DNA of 64,000 bases from Streptomyces brasiliensis (GCF_014647875.1 NZ_BMQA01000028.1:44452-108451); one strand, 5' to 3'; shown: positions 1-8,495, counted from the first letter of the stretch. Made by a program: numbers and translations. The notes: generated by a model from the letters alone, not told the origin.

Positions 1-700
1 CGAAGAGGCGCAGCAGGCTCTTTTCCGTATGCATGAGTGAGACGTCGCACATCATTCTGGTGGTCACGGCGGTGCCCAGGGTGATATCGCCGTCGCGGAC
101 CGTGGCCCTCGCGCTGACCAGATTGCAGCCCAGCCGCCCGGTGACCTTGTGCTGCTCCCGGTCGAAGACGAGGTGCGCGTCGGCGCCCTCGGGCAGCGAC
201 GCGGCGGTGCCGGCGGCACTCAGTGCCGTGATCTTCCATGTGGTGCCGTACAGCGGGGCGTCGGGCTCCCGGGTCAGGCGCACGGTGTCGCCGGCACCCG
301 TCGTGAGGGTCAGGCGGTCGCCGCGCACCTCGGTGGTGAGCGGGCCGTCGGTGAGGGTGCGGGCCAGGGCCCGTTCGAAGGCCATGGGCGCCTCGGCGCA
401 GGCCATCTCGGTCGTCGTGGCGTCGCTGAGCCGGAGCCGGTCGCCCTCGAAGGCGGCCCGGGCGCTGAAGTGGTTGCAGCCGAAGTTGCCCGCGGCCCGG
501 CCCGCGTCGATCTCGGCGTAGGCGCCGGCCGGAGCGCGCCGGGTCGTGCCGTCGACCGTGACGCTGTCGACGGTCCAGTGGACGCCGGCGACCGGCGGCC
601 GGGAGTCCGAGCTGCCGGCCTGCTGCACGCCGCAGGCCGCCACGAGCGGGAACAGTGCGGCAACGGCCGTGAACGCCAGCCGCGTGGGGTACGGGTCCAT
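1..700 (-). CDS. META-domain lipoprotein, 3' end cut by window edge
   Basis: Reads leftward from the ATG at 700 and runs off the window. The N terminus has a hydrophobic stretch ending in the lipobox LVAAC (Cys at about residue 23), so it should be a secreted lipoprotein. Two META/HslJ-type repeats follow: the first carries GNFGCNHFSA, the second VTGRLGCNLVSA with TTRMMCD, the usual paired-Cys pattern. META proteins are small extracytoplasmic beta proteins linked in other bacteria to motility or novobiocin resistance; the role here is unknown. The ATG is the only start upstream of the signal peptide. The minisatellite lies directly upstream. Confidence 0.85.
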   Translation of the reverse strand, partial: MDPYPTRLAFTAVAALFPLVAACGVQQAGSSDSRPPVAGVHWTVDSVTVDGTTRRAPAGAYAEIDAGRAAGNFGCNHFSARAAFEGDRLRLSDATTTEMACAEAPMAFERALARTLTDGPLTTEVRGDRLTLTTGAGDTVRLTREPDAPLYGTTWKITALSAAGTAASLPEGADAHLVFDREQHKVTGRLGCNLVSARATVRDGDITLGTAVTTRMMCDVSLMHTEKSLLRLF

Positions 701-720
701 GCCGGTTCGACGGCTCGACC

Positions 721-1167
721 CGTCCGGCCGGTTCCCCTCCCAGGCACCGCACCCGACCGGTTCCCCTCCCGGGGGACCGCGTCCGACCGGTCCGCCTTCC
801 GCGCCACCACGCCCGACCGGTTCCCCTCCCGGGGGACCGCGTGCAGCCGATTCGTCTTCCGGGCCACCGCACCCGGCAGGCTCGCCTCCCAGGGACCGCG
901 CCCGACCGGTTCCCCTGCCGGGGGACCGCGCCGGCAGGTTCGCCTCCCGCCACCGCACCCGACCGGTTCCCCTCCCAGACACCGCGCCCGACCGGTTCCC
1001 CTCCCGGGGGACCGCGCCGGCAGGTTCGCCTCCCGGGCGGCCCCGCGCGGCAGGTTTCCCCTGCCGATCGACTCCGCGCGGCCGGCCCCCCTCCCAGGCC
1101 ACCGCACCCGACCGGTTCCCCTCCCAGACACCGCGCCCGACCGGCGCCCTCCCCGGGCACCCCGTGC
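721..1167. repeat. Degenerate minisatellite, about 15 units of 29-30 bp
   Basis: Roughly fifteen head-to-tail copies of a unit with core CCGACCGGTTCCCCTCCC followed by a variable G/A-rich part and CACCGC. Units diverge from each other by several bases. It fills the space between two leftward genes. Open frames crossing it are Pro/Arg/Gly repeats with no recognisable family, so I treat it as non-coding. It is not a CRISPR: there is no conserved-repeat/unique-spacer alternation. Confidence 0.85.
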
Positions 1168-1189
1168 CGCCGCCCCCTTCCTCCACGGC

Positions 1190-1987
1190 CTACGCCATCA
1201 GTGGCAGCAGCCCCCCGATGTCGGCCCTTTCTCCGCTTGCCGCCACCTTCGCCTCGTTCAGGGCGTCCTTCCAGGTCAGGCGGCCGGTGGCGAGACGGAT
1301 CCAGGTGAGCGGGTCGGTCTCGACGACGTTGGGCGGGGTGCCGCGGGTGTGCCGGGGGCCCTCGACGCACTGCACCACTGCGTACGGCGGGACGCGCACC
1401 TCCGTCGAGCCTCCAGGGGCCTTCATGGCGAGCGCGTCGGCGAGGAGCCGGGTCGCGGCGGCGAGGGCCTGACGGTCGTACGGCACGTCGAGGCCGGGCA
1501 CGGCGGCGTTCAGGTCGTCGGTGTGGACGACGAGTTCGACGGCACGGGTGACGAGATAGTCGGCGAGCGGCAGAGCCCCCGCGTTGGTCTGCAGGATCCG
1601 GGTGCCGGGGTGCTCGTCGAGCTGCCGTACGAGACCCTCCTCGGCGTCCGTGAGATACGCGACGAGGTCGGGGTGCCGTGCGGACAGGCCGCGGGCGAAT
1701 TCGTCGATCGCCGCCGAGTTGGCCGACGTCGCGAAGGGCCAGTCGGTGAGCCGGGCGTCCTGCCCGGGCGGTTCCGGCAGGTCGAGGGCGCGGCCGATCG
1801 CCGTGACCGCCATGCCGATGTGCGCGACCAGGTCCCGTACGGTCCACTCGCCCAGCCGTGAGGGAAGGGCGAGCTGCTCGGGGGTGAGGGTGCGGACGGC
1901 GTCGCGCACGTTGCCGAGCTGGGCCAGGACTGCGGTGCGGGTCCTGGCGGGGTCGTAGGTCCGGGTGCGCTTCTTGGCCGGGGTCAT
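1190..1987 (-). CDS. Maleylpyruvate isomerase family (mycothiol-dependent, DinB-like) protein
   Basis: 265 residues. The N-terminal part is a DinB-like four-helix bundle with EWTVRDLVAHIG, whose His belongs to the metal-binding set, and a second segment RAVELVVHTDDLN supplying the other His. The C-terminal part (about residues 190-265) resembles the sterol-carrier-like MDMPI C domain. The family includes mycothiol-dependent maleylpyruvate isomerase and many uncharacterised thiol-transferases of actinomycetes; the substrate cannot be read from sequence. It ends 22 bases after the last minisatellite unit and lies just downstream of the TetR gene on the same strand, with an 11-base gap that suggests co-transcription. 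Confidence 0.85.
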   Translation of the reverse strand: MTPAKKRTRTYDPARTRTAVLAQLGNVRDAVRTLTPEQLALPSRLGEWTVRDLVAHIGMAVTAIGRALDLPEPPGQDARLTDWPFATSANSAAIDEFARGLSARHPDLVAYLTDAEEGLVRQLDEHPGTRILQTNAGALPLADYLVTRAVELVVHTDDLNAAVPGLDVPYDRQALAAATRLLADALAMKAPGGSTEVRVPPYAVVQCVEGPRHTRGTPPNVVETDPLTWIRLATGRLTWKDALNEAKVAASGERADIGGLLPLMA

Positions 1988-1997
1988 GAGCGCGAGC

Positions 1998-2636
1998 CTA
2001 GGACTTCACGGCGTATCCCTTCAGGCCCTTTTCGATCAGTTCGAAGGCCTGCCGGGAGCGTTCGGGGGCCTCCGCCGCGATCTCGTCGGGGCTCTCGCCG
2101 GCGTCGAGGCGCCGGTGGTGCTCCTCGATCAGGGCGCTGCGGGCGGCGTTCAGCGTGGCGGCGGCGATCAGCGCGAGGGTGCGGTCGCCGGTCTCCTCGG
2201 CGAGCAGCGCGGCGAGTTCCCGGGTGCCCTTCTGCGAGGCGAGGAACGCACGCTCCATCAACACCGGGGTGTTCAGCACTAGTTGGTACACCTGTCGGGC
2301 GAACGGCTCACGGTGCAGTCCGACGGAGGCGTCACGCGCCTCGACCATCTCCAGGAACTGGCGTCGTACGGCATCCGCGGCGGACTCTCCCGGGGCCCGC
2401 TCGCGCACGGCGCGGGCCGCGTCGCCGAAATGCCCCTCGGCGGGGCCGAAGACCAAGTCCTCTTTCGTACCGAAGTAGTTGAAGACGGTCATCTTCGAGA
2501 CCTCGGCGGCATCGGCGATCTCCTGCACCGAGACGTTGTCGAAGCCCCGCTCGACGAACAACTGCACAGCGATCCGGTAGATCCGCTGCGCCGTCTGCAG
2601 CTTCTTGCGCTCGCGCAGCCCCATCGCCTCAGCCAT
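1998..2636 (-). CDS. TetR family transcriptional regulator
   Basis: 212 residues. The N-terminal TetR helix-turn-helix spans residues 9-58 (IAVQLFVERGFDNVSVQEIA, then VSKMTVFNYFGTKEDLV). The ligand-binding domain is typical in length. It is divergent from the MFS exporter at 2732 across a short AT-rich gap, the classic arrangement of a repressor controlling an efflux pump, so it probably represses that pump and itself. An alternative start lies at 2624 (Met-Gly-Leu-Arg-Glu-Arg). Confidence 0.9.
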   Translation of the reverse strand: MAEAMGLRERKKLQTAQRIYRIAVQLFVERGFDNVSVQEIADAAEVSKMTVFNYFGTKEDLVFGPAEGHFGDAARAVRERAPGESAADAVRRQFLEMVEARDASVGLHREPFARQVYQLVLNTPVLMERAFLASQKGTRELAALLAEETGDRTLALIAAATLNAARSALIEEHHRRLDAGESPDEIAAEAPERSRQAFELIEKGLKGYAVKS

Positions 2637-2731
2637 GCGCTCACTGTACCAAGACGAAATCTATGCCAAGATGAAAAATAGTCCGAGCAAAAATATTGAC
2701 TCAGTACAGGCGTCCGGCCAGGGTGGTGGCC
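2637..2731. promoter_or_regulatory. Divergent TetR/MFS promoter region with direct repeat
   Basis: An AT-rich island in GC-rich DNA. CCAAGACGAAAT (2649-2660) and CCAAGATGAAAA (2666-2677) form an imperfect direct repeat of 17-bp period close to the TetR start codon. A TTGACT hexamer lies at 2696. This is the likely operator/promoter area for both genes; the exact promoter elements are not resolved. Confidence 0.45.
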
Positions 2732-4231
2732 ATGACCGAGACCCAGCGCCGTATCGGCTTCCTCGTCTGCCTCCTCACGATCGTGCTGGCCGTCCTGGAC
2801 CTACAGATCGTGTCCGCGGCTACCGTCCCGATCGTCCGGGACCTCGACCCCGAGCACGGCATCGACAAGATCCCCTGGCTGGTCAGCGCGTTCGCCCTCG
2901 CCTCGGCCGCGCTGCTGCCGCTGTACGGGAAGCTGTGCGACGTCTACGGGCCCAAGCGCGTCTTCACGGGCGCCATCGCCACGTTCCTGCTCGGCTCCGC
3001 GCTGTGCGGCGCCGCACAGTCGATGGACCAGCTCATCGCGGCCCGCGTGGTGCAGGGACTGGGCGGCGGCGGGCTGATGAGCGTGACGATGGTGGTGATC
3101 GCCCACCTCAGGACCCCGCGGGAGGAACGCGCGGACGACAAGGGGAGCCGCAACGGCAGCAACGTGGGCGGGCTCGTCGCCGGCGGCGCCATGGCCGTCG
3201 GCCCCTGGATCGGCGGACTGCTCGCCGACCACGCGAGCTGGCGCTGGATCTTCTACGTCAACCTGCCCGTCGGCCTCGTCGTCCTGGTCGCCTCCGCGGT
3301 CGCCCTGAAGCTTCCCGAACGCCCTGTGCGCCGCCCGCTCGACTTCGCCGGCGCCGCGCTCGCCGCCGCGTTCTCCTGCGCACTCCTGCTGGTCACCGAC
3401 TGGGGCGGCAAGACGTACGCCTGGTCCTCGCCGGAGGTCCTCACCCTGATCGGCACGGCGGCGGTGGCGCTCGCCCTGTTCCTGCGGCGGCAGCTTCGGG
3501 CCGCCGAACCGGTCCTGCCGCTGTCCCTGTTCCGCGTCCGCGAACTGCGCCTCGGCTTCGCCATCCAGGCGATCATGGGCGCCGCGATGACGGGCGTCAT
3601 CTACTACGTGCTCATCTATCTCCAGGTCGTCCGCGGCATCGCCAGCTCCTCCGCGGGCCTGTATCTGCTCCCGATGGCGGCCGGCCTGTCGGCCACCGGA
3701 CTACTGGCCGGTCCGCTCGGCAAACGCGGCTGGACGACCCGGACGTTCACCATCTGCGGTACGGCGACCACGGCGCTCGTGTTCGTCCTGTTCGCGACGA
3801 CGACCGCGCCGGACACCTCGCTCTGGCTGATCCGCGTCGAACTCCTGCTGGCCGGCGCCGGGTTCGGGCAGCTGCTCGGCCAGCTGATCCTGCTCGTCCA
3901 GGACGCGGCACCCCGCCACCGGCTCGGGGTCGCCACCACGTCGATCCGCTACTTCCAGACCCTCGGCAACGCCCTGGGCACCGCCCTCTTCGGCACGATC
4001 CTGACCCGCCTGTACACCGGTCACGGCCCGGGCGGCGACGTCACCGCCCTCGCCCGGCTCACCGGCCCGGCCCGTGCCGAGGGCGTGCACGCCTTCGTGG
4101 ACGCGACCAGCGTGGTGTTCTGGTGTGGCGCCGGGGTGATGGCCCTGGCCGCGCTGCTCGCCCTGCGGCTGCCCCGCTCCCGGCCCGAACCGCTCACCCC
4201 GGACACCGCGAAACAGTCCGTCGCCGCGTAA
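2732..4231 (+). CDS. MFS drug efflux transporter, DHA2/EmrB-QacA type
   Basis: 499 residues, about 14 predicted membrane helices. It has an early LDLQIVSAATVPIV segment (the LDxTIVNVALP-like helix 1 motif), motif A as GKLCDVYGPKRVF and motif C as GPWIGGLLAD, which define drug:proton antiporters of the DHA2 group. I start at the ATG of MTETQRRIGF; an upstream in-frame TTG at 2696 would add 12 polar residues and lacks a good ribosome site. It is divergent from the TetR gene and probably induced by the pump's substrate. A bidirectional hairpin follows directly. Confidence 0.9.
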   Translation: MTETQRRIGFLVCLLTIVLAVLDLQIVSAATVPIVRDLDPEHGIDKIPWLVSAFALASAALLPLYGKLCDVYGPKRVFTGAIATFLLGSALCGAAQSMDQLIAARVVQGLGGGGLMSVTMVVIAHLRTPREERADDKGSRNGSNVGGLVAGGAMAVGPWIGGLLADHASWRWIFYVNLPVGLVVLVASAVALKLPERPVRRPLDFAGAALAAAFSCALLLVTDWGGKTYAWSSPEVLTLIGTAAVALALFLRRQLRAAEPVLPLSLFRVRELRLGFAIQAIMGAAMTGVIYYVLIYLQVVRGIASSSAGLYLLPMAAGLSATGLLAGPLGKRGWTTRTFTICGTATTALVFVLFATTTAPDTSLWLIRVELLLAGAGFGQLLGQLILLVQDAAPRHRLGVATTSIRYFQTLGNALGTALFGTILTRLYTGHGPGGDVTALARLTGPARAEGVHAFVDATSVVFWCGAGVMALAALLALRLPRSRPEPLTPDTAKQSVAA

Positions 4232-4234
4232 GAA

Positions 4235-4266
4235 AGGCCCCGCCCGTCGGAACGGGCGGGGCCTTC
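4235..4266. terminator. Bidirectional hairpin terminator between MFS gene and purL
   Basis: Perfect inverted repeat AAGGCCCCGCCCG / CGGGCGGGGCCTT with a short loop, placed between convergent genes. Confidence 0.85.
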
Positions 4267-4287
4267 GGTGTCGTACGACTGCCGTCG

Positions 4288-6546
4288 TCAGGCCAGCAGC
4301 GCCGGGATCGTGCCCTCGTGGAGCTCGCGCAGCTCGTTCAGGGACAGCGCGAACTCGCCCTGGATCTCCACCGCGTCGCCGTCGACGACACCGATGCGGG
4401 TGACCGGCAGGCCACGGGCACCGCACATGTCGTTGAAGCGGACCTCCTCGGAGCGCGGCACGGCGACGACCGCGCGCCCCGCCGACTCGGAGAAGAGGAA
4501 GGTGAACGCGTCGAGCCCGTCCGGTACGACGAGCCGCGCGCCCTTGCCGCCGAGCAGCGCGGACTCGACGACCGCCTGGATCAGACCGCCGTCGGACAGG
4601 TCGTGCGCGGAGTCGATCATGCCGTCGCGGGAGGCCGAGATCAGGATCTCGCCCAGCAGCCGCTCACGCTCCAGGTCGACCTTCGGAGGCAGGCCGCCGA
4701 GGTGGTCGTGGATCACCTGCGACCAGGCCGAGCCGCCGAACTCCTCGCGCGTGTCGCCGAGGAGGTACAGCAGCTGGCCGTCCTCCTGGAAGGCGACCGG
4801 CGTGCGCCGGGCCACGTCGTCGATGACGCCGAGGACCGCGACGACCGGGGTCGGGTGGATGGCCGCCTCGCCCGTCTGGTTGTAGAGCGAGACGTTGCCG
4901 CCGGTGACCGGGGTGCCCAACTGCAGGCAGCCGTCGGCCAGTCCGCGCACGGCCTCCGCGAACTGCCACATCACCGCCGGGTCCTCGGGCGAACCGAAGT
5001 TCAGGCAGTCCGAGACGGCGAGCGGCTTGGCACCGGTCGTCGCCACGTTGCGGTAGGCCTCGGCGAGCGCCAGCTGGGCGCCCGTGTACGGGTCGAGCTT
5101 GGCGTACCGGCCGTTGCCGTCCGTCGCGATGGCGACACCGAGGCCGCTCTCCTCGTCGACCCGGATCATGCCGGAGTCCTCGGGCTGGGCGAGGACGGTG
5201 TTGCCCTGCACGAAGTGGTCGTACTGCGAGGTGATCCACTTCTTGGAGGCCTGGTTGGGCGAGCCGACCAGCTTCAGGACCTGGCTCTTCAGCTCCTCCG
5301 ACGTGGCGGGTCGGGAAAGCTTGTTCGCGTCGTCGGCCTGGAGCGCGTCCTGCCAGTCCGGGCGGGCGTACGGGCGCTCATAGACCGGGCCCTCGTGCGC
5401 GACGGTGCGCGGGTCGACGTCGACGATCTTGCCGCCGTGCCAGTAGATCTCGAGGCGGTCGCCGTCGGTCACCTCACCGATGACGGTGGCGATGACGTCC
5501 CACTTCTCGCAGATCTCCAGGAAGCGGGCGACCTTCTCCGGCTCGACGACCGCGCACATGCGTTCCTGCGACTCGCTCATGAGGATCTCCTCGGGCGAGA
5601 GCGTCGAGTCGCGCAGCGGGACGTCGTCCAGGGTGACGCGCATACCGCCGGAGCCGTTCGAGGCCAGCTCGGACGTGGCGCAGGACAGACCGGCCGCGCC
5701 GAGGTCCTGGATGCCGACGACCAGCTTCTCCTTGAAGGCCTCCAGGGTGCACTCGATGAGGAGCTTCTCCTGGAAGGGGTCGCCGACCTGGACGGCGGGG
5801 CGCTTGGAGGGCTTCGCGTCGTCGAAGGTCTCGGAGGCGAGGATCGACGCGCCGCCGATGCCGTCGCCGCCGGTCCGGGCGCCGTACAGGACGACCTTGT
5901 TGCCCGCACCGGACGCCTTGGCGAGGTGGATGTCCTCGTGCCGCATCACACCGATGGCACCGGCGTTGACCAGCGGGTTGCCCTGGTAGCAGGCGTCGAA
6001 GACGACCTCGCCGCCGATGTTGGGCAGGCCGAGGCAGTTGCCGTAGCCGCCGATGCCGGCGACGACACCCGGCAGGACGCGCTTGGTGTCGGGGTGGTCG
6101 GCCGCGCCGAAGCGCAGCGGGTCGACGACGGCGACCGGGCGCGCGCCCATCGCGATGATGTCGCGCACGATGCCGCCGACGCCGGTCGCGGCGCCCTGGT
6201 AGGGCTCCACGTACGACGGGTGGTTGTGCGACTCGACCTTGAAGGTCACCGCGTAGCCCTGGCCGACGTCCACGACACCGGCGTTCTCACCGATGCCGAC
6301 GAGCAGCGCGTCGGACTGCGGGGCCTTCTCGCCGAACTGGCGGAGGTGGACCTTGGAGGACTTGTACGAGCAGTGCTCGGACCACATGACGGAGTACATC
6401 GCCAGCTCGGCACCGGTGGGCCGGCGGCCGAGGATCTCGACGACCCGCTCGTACTCGTCCTTCTTCAGCCCGAGTTCGGCCCAGGGCAGCTCGACGTCGG
6501 GGGTCGCGGCCGCGTGCTCGACCGTGTCCAGTGGCGTCCGGCTCAT
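4288..6546 (-). CDS. purL: Phosphoribosylformylglycinamidine synthase subunit PurL
   Basis: 752 residues, the size of the small PurL of Gram-positive bacteria that works with separate PurS and PurQ. It catalyses ATP-dependent conversion of FGAR to FGAM in purine synthesis. Diagnostic segments include MWSEHCSYKSSK near the N terminus, KVESHNHPSYVEPYQGAATG, GAASILAS-like and DLGAAGLSCATSELAS. It is last in purS-purQ-purL, its ATG overlapping the purQ stop by four bases (ATGA), which implies translational coupling. Confidence 0.97.
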   Translation of the reverse strand: MSRTPLDTVEHAAATPDVELPWAELGLKKDEYERVVEILGRRPTGAELAMYSVMWSEHCSYKSSKVHLRQFGEKAPQSDALLVGIGENAGVVDVGQGYAVTFKVESHNHPSYVEPYQGAATGVGGIVRDIIAMGARPVAVVDPLRFGAADHPDTKRVLPGVVAGIGGYGNCLGLPNIGGEVVFDACYQGNPLVNAGAIGVMRHEDIHLAKASGAGNKVVLYGARTGGDGIGGASILASETFDDAKPSKRPAVQVGDPFQEKLLIECTLEAFKEKLVVGIQDLGAAGLSCATSELASNGSGGMRVTLDDVPLRDSTLSPEEILMSESQERMCAVVEPEKVARFLEICEKWDVIATVIGEVTDGDRLEIYWHGGKIVDVDPRTVAHEGPVYERPYARPDWQDALQADDANKLSRPATSEELKSQVLKLVGSPNQASKKWITSQYDHFVQGNTVLAQPEDSGMIRVDEESGLGVAIATDGNGRYAKLDPYTGAQLALAEAYRNVATTGAKPLAVSDCLNFGSPEDPAVMWQFAEAVRGLADGCLQLGTPVTGGNVSLYNQTGEAAIHPTPVVAVLGVIDDVARRTPVAFQEDGQLLYLLGDTREEFGGSAWSQVIHDHLGGLPPKVDLERERLLGEILISASRDGMIDSAHDLSDGGLIQAVVESALLGGKGARLVVPDGLDAFTFLFSESAGRAVVAVPRSEEVRFNDMCGARGLPVTRIGVVDGDAVEIQGEFALSLNELRELHEGTIPALLA

Positions 6547-7223
6547 ACGTTGACCAGCTTCTTGAGGATCGAGGTGAAGAACGGGAGGCCGTCGGTACGA
6601 CCCGTACCGATCAGCGGCTCGACGGCGTGCTCGGGGTGCGGCATGAGGCCGACGACGTTGCCTGCCTCGTTGGTGATGCCGGCGATGTCCCGCAGCGAGC
6701 CGTTCGGGTTGAAGTCGACGTAGCGGAACGCGACCCGGCCCTCGGCCTCGAGCTTGTCGAGGGTGTACGAGTCGGCGACGTACCGCCCGTCCATGTTCTT
6801 CAGCGGGATGTGGATCTCCTGGCCGGCGGTGTAGTCGCTGGTCCAGGAGGTGTCCGCGTTCTCCACCCGCAGCTTCTGGTCGCGGCAGATGAAGTGCAGA
6901 TGGTCGTTGCCGAGCATCCCGCCCGGGAGCAGGTGGGCCTCGGTGAGGACCTGGAAGCCGTTGCAGATGCCGAGGACCGGAAGTCCGGCCTTCGCCTGCT
7001 CGATGACGGTCTCCATCACCGGCGAGAAGCGGGAGATGGCCCCGGCGCGCAGATAGTCGCCATAGGAGAAACCGCCGGGCAGCACCACGGCGTCGACCTG
7101 GTGGAGGTTCTTGTCCTTGTGCCAGAGGGCGACCGGTTCGGCGCCGGCGAGACGGATCGCACGCCGGGTGTCCCGGTCGTCGAGACTCCCCGGGAAAGTG
7201 ACGACGCCAATACGAGCGGTCAC
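6543..7223 (-). CDS. purQ: Phosphoribosylformylglycinamidine synthase subunit PurQ (glutaminase)
   Basis: 226 residues, a class I glutamine amidotransferase supplying ammonia to PurL. The nucleophile Cys sits in LPVLGICNGFQ and the catalytic His in LMPHPEHAVEP. The N terminus ARIGVVTFPGSLDDRD is typical. Four-base overlaps join it to purS upstream and purL downstream. Confidence 0.97.
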   Translation of the reverse strand: MTARIGVVTFPGSLDDRDTRRAIRLAGAEPVALWHKDKNLHQVDAVVLPGGFSYGDYLRAGAISRFSPVMETVIEQAKAGLPVLGICNGFQVLTEAHLLPGGMLGNDHLHFICRDQKLRVENADTSWTSDYTAGQEIHIPLKNMDGRYVADSYTLDKLEAEGRVAFRYVDFNPNGSLRDIAGITNEAGNVVGLMPHPEHAVEPLIGTGRTDGLPFFTSILKKLVNV

Positions 7224-7483
7224 TTGGCCGCCTCCGCGACTTCCTCCACCTTGACGGTGAAGTCCTCGATCACGGTGTTGGCGAGGAAGGATTCCGCAAG
7301 ATCGTGGATGCGGGTGAGCGTGGCCTCGTCGACCGGCCCGTCAACTTCCAGTTCGAAACGCTTTCCCTGACGTACATCGGAGATGCCTTCGAAACCCAGG
7401 CGCGGCAGCGCACGCTGGACCGCCTGGCCCTGGGGGTCGAGGATCTCCGGCTTGAGCATGACGTCGACTACGACGCGTGCCAC
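7220..7483 (-). CDS. purS: Phosphoribosylformylglycinamidine synthase subunit PurS
   Basis: 87 residues with the family's ARVVVDVMLKPEILDPQG start and LPRLGF segment; PurS bridges PurL and PurQ in the FGAM synthase complex. I prefer the GTG at 7483 because GGGAG lies five bases upstream of it; the GTG at 7489 overlaps that ribosome site. It is the first gene of purSQL and is preceded by a structured leader. Confidence 0.93.
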   Translation of the reverse strand: MARVVVDVMLKPEILDPQGQAVQRALPRLGFEGISDVRQGKRFELEVDGPVDEATLTRIHDLAESFLANTVIEDFTVKVEEVAEAAK

Positions 7484-7510
7484 TGGCACTCCCGGTGTGT
7501 GGTGCTGAGC

Positions 7511-7566
7511 AGGTTCCTTCAGACTACCCGCACAAAATTTCTACGCGGGTAGAGTTGTAGGAACCT
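7511..7566 (-). promoter_or_regulatory. Nested inverted repeat in the purSQL leader
   Basis: Outer arms AGGTTCC (7511-7517) and GGAACCT (7560-7566) enclose inner arms CTACCCGC (7524-7531) and GCGGGTAG (7545-7552). If transcribed this folds as one two-tier hairpin 28-83 bases before the purS start. It may be an operator, an attenuator or a regulatory RNA; no known riboswitch consensus is recognised. Confidence 0.55.
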
Positions 7567-7793
7567 ACGTGACTGCCGTCACGATCCGGCGGCCGGAGGG
7601 GTGCGTTCGTGAAAATTTCCGGGAAAGATCCTCGGTCACCTCCCGATACCTATTGCGGTCGGACACGCGGAAGGATTTAGTCGGGCTTCACATTGCATTG
7701 CCGAGCACTGTACAAATGAATTGGCAATAGCCGATACTCGGCACGTCATCGCAGATGAGCTGTATGAAGTGCCGTACGAAGGGACCGATATTC
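7567..7793. promoter_or_regulatory. AT-rich promoter region of lsrL
   Basis: With the leader hairpin this makes a 310-bp divergent gap between purS and lsrL. It is markedly AT-richer than its surroundings (for example around 7603-7625 and 7680-7750) and contains ATTGCC / GGCAAT inverted arms around 7695-7727. Lsr2 proteins prefer AT-rich DNA, so autoregulation is plausible. Confidence 0.4.
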
Positions 7794-8111
7794 GTGGCGC
7801 AGAAGGTCGTGGTCACTCTCTTTGACGACATCGACGGCTCGGAAGCGGCGGAAACGATCGCCTTCGGACTCGACGGCAAGTCGTACGAGATCGACCTGAA
7901 TCGAGCCAATGCCAAGAAACTGCGTAAGGCCCTCGAGCCGTACGTGGCGGCCGGCCGCAAGCGGGCGAGGTCGGGCAAGGCGTACCGCCAGACGGAGGTG
8001 GCCCCCGACCCGGCGGCGGTGCGCGCCTGGGCCCAGGCGAACAAGATGGACGTGCCCGCGCGCGGCCGGATCCCCAAGAAGGTCTACGAGGCGTTCAGCG
8101 CGGCGCAGTGA
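7794..8111 (+). CDS. lsrL: Lsr2-family nucleoid-associated protein (LsrL paralogue)
   Basis: 105 residues. The N-terminal dimerisation domain starts AQKVVVTLFDDIDGSEA and has GKSYEIDL; the C-terminal DNA-binding half ends with the AT-hook-like ARGRIPKKVYEAF. Lsr2 proteins bridge AT-rich DNA and silence horizontally acquired genes and specialised-metabolite clusters. Streptomyces has two copies; the one beside purSQL is LsrL (recalled from gene order). The GTG start follows GAAGGGA by about nine bases; the longer open frame from 7755 adds a non-conserved Cys-rich leader. Confidence 0.93.
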   Translation: MAQKVVVTLFDDIDGSEAAETIAFGLDGKSYEIDLNRANAKKLRKALEPYVAAGRKRARSGKAYRQTEVAPDPAAVRAWAQANKMDVPARGRIPKKVYEAFSAAQ

Positions 8112-8262
8112 CGGCGGCCGTGACGGCGGTCGCGGCGCGGGGTCCTCAGGGTCCGTCAGCGGGCCCTGAGTCCAACCGACTTGCGCTACCCCCCTGCTGA
8201 TCAGCTAATGTCTGGAGCACGCCGAGGGGCAAGGCCGAAAGGCCGAGGTCCACGGAGTACAT

Positions 8263-8334
8263 GCGGGTGTAGTTCAGTAGTAGAACATCCCCCTTCCAGG
8301 GGGAAGGCGCAGTGTGCAATTCCTGTCACCCGCT
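8263..8334 (+). tRNA. tRNA-Gly(TCC) with aberrant D and T arms
   Basis: Acceptor arms GCGGGTG/CACCCGC, D stem GTTC/GAAC and anticodon stem TCCCC/GGGGA are perfect, with loop CTTCCAG giving anticodon TCC. The D loop is AGTAGTA, so G18 of the usual GG pair is A. The T arm is irregular: stem GCAG/CTGT with a bulged T, loop TGCAATT, so GTTC is replaced by GTGC. G18 and position 55 normally pair to form the elbow; both are changed. This recalls staphylococcal glycyl-tRNAs used for cell-wall synthesis. Confidence 0.85.
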
Positions 8335-8415
8335 CTGGCACCGCCGTCCGGACCACTCTTGTGGATCAGGTAGGCTGGTGCTCGCACCGATCGGTGGGAG
8401 CCGGTCGGGGGCAAT

Positions 8416-8488
8416 GCGGACGTAGCTCAGTTGGTAGAGCGCAACCTTGCCAAGGTTGAGGTCGCGAGTTCGAGCCTCGTCGTCCGCT
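8416..8488 (+). tRNA. tRNA-Gly(GCC), copy 1
   Basis: Canonical cloverleaf: acceptor GCGGACG/CGTCCGC, D loop AGTTGGTA, anticodon loop TTGCCAA (GCC), T loop TTCGAGC. Identical, including five upstream bases and one downstream base, to the copy at 10666. A terminator hairpin follows. Confidence 0.97.
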
Positions 8489-8495
8489 CGGGATG

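Noticed and set aside
721..1167. Possible CRISPR array
   Set aside because: Units are contiguous and all degenerate; no unique spacers and no cas genes.
2605..6723. 1372-codon open frame on the plus strand
   Set aside because: Antisense to purL and an alternate frame of the MFS gene; the translation is Arg/Gly/Asp low-complexity with no family.
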